This document shows, in pieces, positions 1 to 5,258 of a stretch of DNA of 5,341 nucleotides. Source of the DNA: an uncultured Bacilli bacterium (GTDB lineage: Bacteria; Bacillota_I; Bacilli_A; RF39; UBA660). The notes beneath the pieces were generated by a model. The model ran no database searches. It worked only from the letters and a program-made list of their open reading frames with translations, and was not told the DNA's origin. Positions within the stretch are counted from its first letter, which is position 1. Every line of letters starts with the position of its first letter. The stretch covers positions 1 to 5,341 of the forward strand of contig CAKPLP010000025.1 in NCBI GenBank assembly GCA_934167695.1. The letters run 5' to 3'. The translations under genes and the position numbers were made by a program.

Positions 1-46
1 GTAAAAATATAGGAATTACTATATAATATTTTTTAGAAAGAGAATT

Positions 47-114
47 TAGTTCGTAACTTGTTGTTTATTCGCTCCATTAGATAATTCTGTTCGAACTATT
101 CGGACATTAAATAG
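47..114. other. Candidate oriT-like patch upstream of the relaxase gene
   Basis: This non-coding stretch is unusual for an AT-rich window because it holds four TTCG tetramers, at 50-53, 68-71, 90-93 and 99-102. TAGTTCG at 47-53 is inverted as CGAACTA at 92-98, GTTCGAAC at 89-96 is a palindrome, and CTATT at 96-100 is inverted as AATAG at 110-114. MobV relaxases normally act at an origin of transfer with inverted repeats just upstream of their own gene, so an oriT is plausible here. I see no match to the well-studied pMV158-type nick core (TAGTGTG/TTA). The call therefore rests on position and repeats only; a repressor site is the main alternative. Confidence 0.3.
58..85 (+). promoter_or_regulatory. 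Possible promoter for the mob leader
   Basis: TTGTTG at 58-63 and GATAAT at 80-85 form a -35/-10 pair with a 16-nt spacer. Transcription would start near 92, run through the terminator at 115-143, and reach the relaxase gene only by read-through or antitermination. In such AT-rich DNA, promoter-like pairs arise by chance. A second -10-like TATAAA at 148-153 lies downstream of the terminator. Confidence 0.35.
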
Positions 115-143
115 AAATCAATCTCAAAAGGATTGATTTTTTT
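115..143 (+). terminator. Intrinsic terminator in the mob leader
   Basis: AAATCAATC at 115-123 is perfectly complementary to GATTGATTT at 131-139 (9 bp, 7-nt loop), and the 3' arm runs straight into a T-tract ending at 143. It lies about 50 nt before the relaxase start codon, so it either ends an upstream transcript or acts as an attenuator for mob. Its 3' arm overlaps an alternative stem (133-142 with 151-160), which favours attenuation. Confidence 0.65.
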
Positions 144-184
144 ATTGTATAAAAAATCAACCTACTCTTAAAAGAAAGGTTGGT
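133..184 (+). promoter_or_regulatory. Antiterminator-like stem and RBS-covering hairpin ahead of mob
   Basis: TTGATTTTTT at 133-142 is perfectly complementary to AAAAAATCAA at 151-160, giving 10 bp with an 8-nt loop. Forming it would break the terminator, because it uses the terminator's 3' arm. A second hairpin pairs 156-163 with 177-184 (8 bp including one G-T pair; core CAACCT/AGGTTG). It would bury the Shine-Dalgarno sequences AAAGG at 175-179 and GGTGAG at 182-187. The two stems share 156-160, so they exclude each other. This is the layout of a transcription/translation attenuator, but no ligand-binding domain or leader peptide is recognisable. Confidence 0.4.
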
Positions 185-190
185 GAGAAA

Positions 191-1443
191 ATGAAACATT
201 ACAAAATGCTAAAACTTTATCAAAATGTGATAAGCATAATTATAGAAAATATGACAACGAACAAGAACAAATTGTAATTGTAAAAGGTACTTCTTTTCTT
301 TATAAAGATGTAGAAGACTTTTATAAAAATGAATTCGAAGAAGCAAGATTAGAATACAATAATAAACAAACAAGAAATGACAGGAAGATTGATGACTACT
401 TCAAAAAAGTAAGTGATAATTCTAAAAGTGATTTAGCTTGCGAGATTATTATTGAACTTGAAGATAAGAAATTTTGGGATACAAAAGATTTAAACTGTAA
501 ACATAAAATGACTAATGTTTATTCAAAACAAGTTGATGATTTAGAATTATTAATGCCAAACTTTAAAGTATGTAGTGCTATTATTCATTATGATGAAACT
601 AGTCCTCACATGCATATTGTAGGTGTTCCAATAAAATATAATTGTAAAACTGGTATGAGTAAACAAGTTGGTAAAACTGATGTGTTTACTAGAATTTCTT
701 TAATGCAATTACAAGATAAAATGAGAACTTTGTGTATTGAAGAATATAACAAAGAATATAACCTAGATGCAACTTTAAAGCAAAAAATGAAAGGTAGAAA
801 TAGAGATATCAATGTAGCTGATATGACTAACTATCAAGAAACAAAAGAACTAATTCAAAAGCATCAAAAAGAAATAGATTCAATAAGTAATAATTCATTA
901 GAGTTAAAAACTGATTCTAATAATATAAAAGACGAAATAGATAAACTTAAAAAAGTTCCTTTACGAGATGATTTATTTATCATTTCTAAAGAACAAAAGA
1001 ATAAATTAGAAGATTATATTGATAAAGTTGATAAAACAACTGATGAATATAGAGATGTTAAAGAATTATCAGCAAACTTAAATATTATTACTAAACAAGC
1101 TAGGCAAGATTCTAGAAGAATTAAAAATTTAAAAGAAAGTAATGATGCATTACAATTGAGAGTAGATACTTTAAGTGAAAAAGTAGATAAACAAGAAAAA
1201 CAAATTGATGAGTATAGAAAAGACAATTTTAATTTAAAATTTCAACTTCAGGAACTACAACAATTATTTGAAAAACTAATTAATTTCTTAAAAAGAATGT
1301 TTCATAGAAAAGATAAAGAAAATGTTTATGCAGAAGTTGTTGATGATATGTATAAGCATCAAATCATTAGTGAAAAAACTTTTGATAGAATTACAGGTTG
1401 GGACAAAGGAAAAGACAATGAAAAAAATGATTTTGAAATATAA
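191..1443 (+). pseudogene. mob: MobV-family relaxase (Mob/Pre plasmid mobilisation and recombination), frameshifted at its start
   Basis: MobV (Mob_Pre) relaxases nick one strand at oriT and start conjugative mobilisation of plasmids and small elements. The metal-binding HUH-type motif HYDETSPHMH (His at 586, 607 and 613) is intact and matches the family's HxDExxPHxH. A long charged coiled coil fills roughly 1050-1300, as is usual for the C-terminal part. Motif I (HxxR, here HNYR, His at 235) is encoded upstream. The open frame has no ATG, GTG or TTG before 508, where only a 311-aa product can start. An ATG at 191 with a good RBS is one frame off. Adding one A to the AAA at 194-196 gives a start MKTLQNAKTLSK and a 417-aa protein of normal relaxase size. 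As written, the gene should give no complete relaxase, because the 508 start omits motif I. The family call is firm; whether the missing base is a mutation or a sequencing error cannot be told. Confidence 0.85.
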
Positions 1444-1460
1444 TATAATCTTAAAATGAC

Positions 1461-1499
1461 AAACTAGTATAAAGCAGTAATACTTTTTTTAATTAGTTT
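1461..1499 (+). terminator. Probable terminator after mob
   Basis: AGTAT at 1466-1470 pairs with ATACT at 1480-1484 and is followed by seven Ts (1484-1490). A second, outer arm pairs AAACTA at 1461-1466 with TAGTTT at 1494-1499. The stem is short and AT-only apart from one G-C pair. It lies 20 nt past the mob stop and before the next gene's promoter, which is the expected place for a terminator. Confidence 0.45.
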
Positions 1500-1510
1500 T
1501 TAAGCCTAGG

Positions 1511-1539
1511 TTTACTTTTATTACATTTTGATATACAAT
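1511..1539 (+). promoter_or_regulatory. Sigma-A-type promoter of the membrane-anchored protein gene
   Basis: TTTACT at 1511-1516 and TACAAT at 1534-1539 are separated by exactly 17 nt. A TG at 1529-1530 could also serve an extended -10 at 1532-1537. The start codon at 1573 lies about 27 nt after the expected transcription start. The gene is therefore probably transcribed on its own and not from mob. Confidence 0.55.
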
Positions 1540-1572
1540 AAAATTGTTAAAATAGAGAGGAGTATTAGAAGA

Positions 1573-2247
1573 ATGGAAAACAATAAAAAAAATAGTTCAG
1601 CTGTCGTAATAGTTATTTTGGTTATTTTAGTTATAGTATTAGGGGGATATATTGGATACGATAAATTAATAGCAAAAGATAATAATAGTAATAGCAACAC
1701 TGTAAAAAATACTGATAAAGAAGATAAAAATAAGGAAAATACTGTAGAAAAAGATATTGAATATGGCTTTGATGAAAATAAAATCTATAACAAAGATGAT
1801 TCATACAAATATAAGGTTGTTGATAAAAATGATTTTACTGGATATATTAAAGATACAGACAATGGTATCATTGTAAATGATATTTCAAATAATATTTCAT
1901 ATGAAATATCAAAAAAATATAAAACACATTTAGAAACACCAATCTTCAAAGGTGGACCTGGTATGGAAAGCTATAAAGCTATATTATTAAATGAAGATGG
2001 TACCATTGAATATTTAAAATATGATGTATTTGCAGATGATTTAAAAGGAAATATTGAATATGGCTTCCGCTTATATAAAGTAAATAATTTAAAAAATGTT
2101 GAAAAATTATATTTAGTTGAATTAAGTAGTGATCGTGAAGTTGCTCCAAATGGAAAAACAGTTGTTGCTCAAACAAAAGATGGTATGTTATATGATTTAT
2201 ATGATTATGTATATGGAGATACTCATTTAATAGATAGTTCAAAATAA
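1573..2247 (+). CDS. Hypothetical membrane-anchored extracellular protein
   Basis: I chose the ATG at 1573 (224 aa) over the in-frame TTG at 1528, because AGGAG at 1558-1562 sits 10 nt before it and the TTG lies inside the promoter. Residues 1-7 are polar with two Lys, and residues 8-28 form one strongly hydrophobic helix rich in Val, Ile and Leu. There is no lipobox Cys, so this is an uncleaved signal anchor or ordinary signal peptide. Residues 35-61 are a low-complexity linker of Asn, Lys, Asp and Glu, typical of proteins crossing a Gram-positive wall. The remaining 160 residues form an acidic, Cys-free domain with alternating beta-like segments. I recognise no catalytic motif or family. 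The pentapeptide IEYGF occurs at 62-66 and again at 161-165, from a 16-base repeat. The gene has its own promoter and terminator, so nothing around it suggests a function. Localisation is well supported; function is unknown. Confidence 0.8.
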   Translation: MENNKKNSSAVVIVILVILVIVLGGYIGYDKLIAKDNNSNSNTVKNTDKEDKNKENTVEKDIEYGFDENKIYNKDDSYKYKVVDKNDFTGYIKDTDNGIIVNDISNNISYEISKKYKTHLETPIFKGGPGMESYKAILLNEDGTIEYLKYDVFADDLKGNIEYGFRLYKVNNLKNVEKLYLVELSSDREVAPNGKTVVAQTKDGMLYDLYDYVYGDTHLIDSSK

Positions 2248-2264
2248 ATTAATAGTAAAATTTA

Positions 2265-2300
2265 AAACTCAGACAATATAGTTTGGGTTTTTATTTATTT
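2265..2300 (+). terminator. Intrinsic terminator after the membrane-anchored protein gene
   Basis: The arm at 2265-2274 (AAACTCAGAC) pairs with 2281-2290 (GTTTGGGTTT) over 10 bp including two G-U pairs, with a 6-nt loop and then a T-rich tail to 2300. The G-U pairs favour transcription from the + strand. It lies 17 nt past the stop codon and partly overlaps the -35 region of the next promoter. Confidence 0.8.
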
Positions 2301-2310
2301 GTGGTATAAT
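2282..2310 (+). promoter_or_regulatory. Extended -10 promoter of the candidate small RNA
   Basis: TGGTATAAT at 2302-2310 is a perfect extended -10 (TGn plus consensus TATAAT). A weak -35-like TTTGGG at 2282-2287 lies 17 nt upstream, inside the preceding terminator stem. Transcription should start near 2317. No open reading frame with an RBS follows, which points to a non-coding transcript. Confidence 0.7.
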
Positions 2311-2316
2311 TTAGAT

Positions 2317-2429
2317 AGAGATGGATGATTTATATATCATCCTCATGTGAGAAAAAGTTGTGTAATCACTCAACTACGGCTCCATTTGAAATCAACTTAC
2401 GGGCTGAAAAGTTCGTGAGTTTTTATTTT
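2317..2429 (+). ncRNA. Candidate stand-alone structured small RNA of unknown family
   Basis: About 110 nt lie between a strong promoter and a U-tract. Hairpin 1 pairs GGATGAT at 2323-2329 with ATCATCC at 2336-2342. The 3' structure is a long stem made of ACTCAACT (2368-2375) with AGT...TGAGT (2410-2420, 3-nt bulge), then CGGCTC (2377-2382) with GGGCTG (2401-2406). It is followed by TTTTTATTTT at 2420-2429, so it doubles as a terminator. Two G-U pairs in the CGGCTC stem would be A-C mismatches on the other strand, so the RNA is + strand. AAGTTG at 2355-2360 is complementary to CAACTT at 2393-2398 in the apical loop, allowing a pseudoknot. It can also pair (AGTTG, 2356-2360) with CAACT at 2371-2375 instead. 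I see no match to tRNA, SRP RNA, T-box or common riboswitch cores. No + strand gene follows, so a trans-acting RNA is likelier than a riboswitch. Confidence 0.55.
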
Positions 2430-2440
2430 ATATAAATACT

Positions 2441-2486
2441 ATAAAAAAGAGAAAAAAATATCAAAATAATTTCATCCTCTTTTTAT
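2441..2486 (-). terminator. Weak convergent terminator candidate for the cop operon
   Basis: On the + strand AAAAAGAG (2444-2451) is complementary to CTCTTTTT (2477-2484), with a 25-nt AT-rich loop. Read on the - strand the stem ends in TTTTTT, as needed for the cop operon, and a T-rich stretch also follows on the + strand. The long loop makes it a poor terminator, but it is the only candidate between the cop operon and the small RNA. Confidence 0.3.
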
Positions 2487-2505
2487 ATATTTTTAAATTT
2501 GGGAT

Positions 2506-2555
2506 TAAAATTTGTGTCTAGCCAGCACTGAATTTGTACTTCCACACAAATTTTA
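2506..2555 (-). repeat. Perfect 12-bp inverted repeat with a nested stem, function unknown
   Basis: TAAAATTTGTGT at 2506-2517 is the exact reverse complement of ACACAAATTTTA at 2544-2555. The 26-nt interior holds AGTAC and GTGCT (- strand reading), which pair over 5 bp with a 7-nt loop and one G-U pair. On the + strand the same stem would contain a C-A mismatch, so an RNA read from the - strand is favoured. No T-tract follows on either side, so this is not a simple terminator. It lies 27 nt beyond the last cop-operon frame and could be a 3' UTR structure, a small RNA or a mobile repeat unit. Confidence 0.6.
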
Positions 2556-2581
2556 CTATAGAAAATTTCATACTCATATTA

Positions 2582-2764
2582 TTAAAAATTAAAATTTAAA
2601 TATACATAATTATCCATATTGTAAGATAAATTGTTTTTTATCATTTTGTTAGCAAGTTTGCAACATTTTGAAATTCTTTTACCATTAAATAATGGATCAA
2701 TATATCTAATCTTTGCCCCATGATGCACATAATAGATGTTTTTGGTTTTTCTTTTGAAGTACAA
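2582..2764 (-). pseudogene. Displaced 3' frame of the small cop-operon lipoprotein
   Basis: This 60-codon frame has no good start of its own; it begins at a TTG with no RBS, inside the lipoprotein coding region. It becomes a natural continuation of the lipoprotein if one A is added to the AAAAA run after codon TCA-AAA-GAA. The signal peptide and TSKEK would then run on into TKNIYYVHHG. The joined protein would be about 79 aa. This frame carries a His pair (HH) and a Cys pair (KCCK), the kinds of ligands a copper-operon lipoprotein might use. The family is not recognised. The choice between this frame and the 59-aa product at 2641-2820 is a judgement. Confidence 0.4.
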
Positions 2765-2820
2765 CCAGTTAGAGAAAACATTAATATAAATATAATGAGT
2801 AAAAAACTAAATTTTTTCAT
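2641..2820 (-). CDS. Small predicted lipoprotein, third gene of the cop operon (possibly frameshifted)
   Basis: The ATG at 2820-2818 overlaps the copZ stop by one base (TAATG), and AGGAG at 2831-2835 sits 10 nt upstream, so translation should be coupled to copZ. The first 20 residues are a textbook lipoprotein signal: Lys-Lys after Met, a hydrophobic core (FLLIIFILMF), and the lipobox LTGC with Cys20 as the lipidated residue. The mature part would be anchored on the outer face of the membrane. As written the frame stops at a TGA after 59 codons, leaving only about 40 residues after the Cys. A single missing A in the run at about codon 25 would instead lead into the frame at 2582-2764, rich in His and Cys. 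By context it may bind or hand over extracellular copper, but no known domain supports this. The signal peptide is well supported; the length is not. Confidence 0.6.
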   Translation of the reverse strand: MKKFSFLLIIFILMFSLTGCTSKEKPKTSIMCIMGQRLDILIHYLMVKEFQNVANLLTK

Positions 2821-3053
2821 TATTCATCTTCTCCTATATTAATTACTTTATAATCTAATTTAGTAATAGCATTAATTATATTGCTTTCATTAATGCTACT
2901 TTTTGAATATATAGTTGCTGTCTTATCTTTTAAACTAACTTTTACTTTAGAAACGTCTTTTAATTCTAATAAAGCTTTTTCTACTTTTAATTTACAATGA
3001 TCACACATCATTCCCTCAATAGTTATTACTTTTTTTATTTTTTTATTAAACAT
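2820..3053 (-). CDS. copZ: Copper chaperone CopZ (heavy-metal-associated domain protein)
   Basis: This 77-aa protein is one HMA domain. It has the metal-binding loop GMMCDHC, with Cys17 and Cys20 forming the CxxC that holds Cu(+). It also has the usual beta-alpha-beta pattern (ITIEGM, the VEKALLEL helix, KVKVSLKDKTATI, NIINAITKLDYKV). It is slightly longer than typical CopZ because of a short acidic tail ending in GEDE. It acts in the cytosol, carrying Cu(+) to the CopA ATPase. The ATG at 3053 lies 3 nt after the copA stop, and AAGGAG at 3063-3068, inside the end of copA, is 9 nt upstream. Its stop overlaps the next gene's start. A mercury-binding (MerP-like) role is less likely because the neighbour is a P1B-1 ATPase. 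Confidence 0.93.
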   Translation of the reverse strand: MFNKKIKKVITIEGMMCDHCKLKVEKALLELKDVSKVKVSLKDKTATIYSKSSINESNIINAITKLDYKVINIGEDE

Positions 3054-3056
3054 ACA

Positions 3057-5258
3057 TTATCTCTCCTTCCATCTTTTTAATCTTAATGCATTTATTATAA
3101 CAGTAAAACTTGACAACGTCATTGCAAGACCTGCGATCATGGGATTCATTGAAATATTAATGAATTCTAGTAAACCGCATGCTATTGGTATCATACAGGT
3201 ATTGTAAAAGAATGCCCAGAATAAATTACCTTTTATATTACTTAGTGTTTTTTTACTTATATCAAACAAATTATATATTGAATTTAAATCATTTCTCATT
3301 AATATGACATCAGCAGAATCAGCTGCTATATCAATAGCAGAATTTAAACTTACTCCTATATCTGCTAACGATAAACTTGGAGCATCGTTTATTCCATCTC
3401 CAACCATCATTACCTTTAAACCTTTGTTTTTTAATTCTTTAATCTTATTTGATTTATCTTTAGGAGATACATTTGCTATTACTTCCTTAATACCAATAGT
3501 TTTAGCAATTATATTAGCAGTAATTTCATTGTCGCCTGTAAGCATAATGATTCTCTTATCTAGCTGTTTTAATTTTTTTATAACAATATTTGCATTATCT
3601 CTAATAATATCTTTAACACCAATAAGTGCAATTACTTTTTTATTTTCTATAACATAAACAAGACTATTACCATCTAAGGATAATTCTTTTTCTTCTTTTG
3701 AATACTTATTATCAATCTTAAATTTTTCAAATATTTTATTATTTCCTATTAAATATTCTTTTTCGTTAATAGTACCACTTAGTCCAATTCCTGCGATGTT
3801 TTTAAATTCATTAACACTTAAATTCTTTAAATTATTTTCATTTGCATAATTATTAAAAGCACTAGCTATTGGATGGGTTGATTTGTTTTCTAAAGATGAT
3901 ACAATTTCTATTAAACTATTATCAGAATAGATAGAATTATTTATTATTTTTGATATTCTTAAATTTCCATAAGTTAATGTACCTGTTTTATCAAAAACTA
4001 TTGTATCAATTTTATTTGCATTTTCAAGTATTTCAGATTTCTTTACTAATATTCCATTTTTAGCACATAAACCTTCACTTACTACTATGGCAAGTGGTGT
4101 GGCAAGTCCTAAAGCACAAGGGCATGCACAAACAAGTACGGTTACAAAATAGATTATTGATTCATTAAAAGTAAATCCTAATATTAAATGAACGATAAAT
4201 GTTATAATGGCTAAAATTATAACAACTGGAACAAATATCCCACTTACTTTATCAGCAATTCTTGAAATAGGTGCTTTTGTATTTGTAGCTTCAACTACTA
4301 ATCTTACTATTTCTGATATTGTTGAATTTTTACCTATATTTTCTGCTTTATATAAAACTTCACCATCTAGATTTATAGAACCTGCGACTACTTTGTCATT
4401 TAAACTTTTTTTAACTGGTGTTGATTCTCCACTTATAAATGATTCATCTACGTGTGAAAAACCTTTAACTATAGTTCCATCTACGGCAAATCTTTTTCCT
4501 GGTTTAGTAATTAAAATATCATCTTTTTTTACTTCATCAATAGATACTTCTTTTTCTTTATTATTAATAAATAGTACTGCTGTTTTTGGAGTAATAGTTA
4601 CTAAGCCTTTTATGGCATCCTTAGTTTTTTCTTTACTAAGACCATCTATATATCTGCCAAACTTAATTAAGTAAAGAATAACACAAACGCTTTCAAAATA
4701 TAGGTTTTTTATATAATCAGTATTTCCTTTTAATATCATAATCATATTAAAGGTACTAAATATAAAACTTGAAATAACACCTAATGTAACTAATGTATCC
4801 ATATTTGGAGATTTATATTTAATATTCTTAATACCATTAATAATAATATCTCTTCCAAAGTATATGAAATAAATGCTAAATATAAATAAACATACTGAAT
4901 AATTTACTGGGTAATCCATCATATTTAGAAAAGGTATCACTGGTAGATGTAACATATGTGACATTGAGATGTATAAAACTAATAATGCAATTAAGCCATT
5001 AATTATAAAGTAAGTTTTTTTATTGGTATCAGTTTTTTCTTGTTCATCATAAACTCCTAGTGACTTAAACCCTGCTTTACTTACAAATTTATTTAAGTCA
5101 TCTATAGTGATATTATCTTCATAACTTATACTTGCTGATGACATTACTAAATTTACTAAAGCATCGTTTATCCCTTCTTGTTTTAGTAAGTATTTTTCTA
5201 AACTTGATGAACAAGCACTACAAGTCATACCATCTATTTTTAAAATTATTTTCTTCAT
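3057..5258 (-). CDS. copA: Copper-exporting P-type ATPase CopA (P1B-1, Cu(+))
   Basis: This ATPase pumps Cu(+) out of the cytosol using ATP. Domains in order are as follows. One N-terminal HMA domain (GMTCSAC, Cys13 and Cys16). Membrane helices around 82-100, 118-136, 152-176 and 184-202. The actuator loop with SGES at 276-279, where most members have TGES. The transport helix with CPC at 379-381. The phosphorylation motif DKTGT (Asp423), then HP at 462-463 and GxGxxG at 490-495 of the nucleotide-binding domain. TGDN at 574-577 and the hinge GDGINDAP at 620-627. The last helices carry YN (685-686) and MxxSS (713-717), the signature of the Cu(+) subgroup P1B-1, as opposed to Zn/Cd pumps. All key residues are present and the length (733 aa) is normal. 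The ATG overlaps the stop of the upstream gene, with GAGGTG at 5264-5269 as RBS. It heads the visible copA-copZ-lipoprotein unit. Confidence 0.97.
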   Translation of the reverse strand: MKKIILKIDGMTCSACSSSLEKYLLKQEGINDALVNLVMSSASISYEDNITIDDLNKFVSKAGFKSLGVYDEQEKTDTNKKTYFIINGLIALLVLYISMSHMLHLPVIPFLNMMDYPVNYSVCLFIFSIYFIYFGRDIIINGIKNIKYKSPNMDTLVTLGVISSFIFSTFNMIMILKGNTDYIKNLYFESVCVILYLIKFGRYIDGLSKEKTKDAIKGLVTITPKTAVLFINNKEKEVSIDEVKKDDILITKPGKRFAVDGTIVKGFSHVDESFISGESTPVKKSLNDKVVAGSINLDGEVLYKAENIGKNSTISEIVRLVVEATNTKAPISRIADKVSGIFVPVVIILAIITFIVHLILGFTFNESIIYFVTVLVCACPCALGLATPLAIVVSEGLCAKNGILVKKSEILENANKIDTIVFDKTGTLTYGNLRISKIINNSIYSDNSLIEIVSSLENKSTHPIASAFNNYANENNLKNLSVNEFKNIAGIGLSGTINEKEYLIGNNKIFEKFKIDNKYSKEEKELSLDGNSLVYVIENKKVIALIGVKDIIRDNANIVIKKLKQLDKRIIMLTGDNEITANIIAKTIGIKEVIANVSPKDKSNKIKELKNKGLKVMMVGDGINDAPSLSLADIGVSLNSAIDIAADSADVILMRNDLNSIYNLFDISKKTLSNIKGNLFWAFFYNTCMIPIACGLLEFINISMNPMIAGLAMTLSSFTVIINALRLKRWKER

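Noticed and set aside
1..46. End of an upstream gene or a TATAAT promoter at 22-27
   Set aside because: All + strand frames hit stops quickly, and the matching -35 would fall at or beyond the window edge, so nothing can be supported.
184..186. TGA read as Trp (Mycoplasma-type code) extending mob upstream
   Set aside because: Genes here use TGG for Trp with no internal TGA, and a TAA at 169-171 would stop such an extension before any start codon.
606..1226. Two - strand open frames opposite mob
   Set aside because: Both are antisense to the relaxase catalytic motif and coiled coil and have no RBS.
1528..1572. TTG at 1528 as start of the membrane-anchored protein
   Set aside because: It lies within the promoter and has no RBS, whereas the ATG at 1573 has AGGAG 10 nt upstream and gives a normal signal-anchor N terminus.
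1979..2242. 87-codon open frame on the - strand, rich in His, Leu and Tyr
   Set aside because: It is the complement of the well-supported gene at 1573-2247, with composition typical of antisense reading.
2317..2429. Small RNA as tRNA, SRP RNA, T-box, tracrRNA or a common riboswitch
   Set aside because: There is no tRNA T-loop context, no SRP apical motif, no T-box sequence, no Cas genes, and no downstream + strand gene to control.
3304..3657. 117-codon open frame on the + strand inside copA
   Set aside because: It lies opposite the conserved hinge region of copA and reads as its mirror; no RBS or family features.
4207..4674. 155-codon open frame on the + strand inside copA
   Set aside because: It is antisense to a copA region with intact motifs, has no clear RBS, and arises from the skewed codon use of the real gene.
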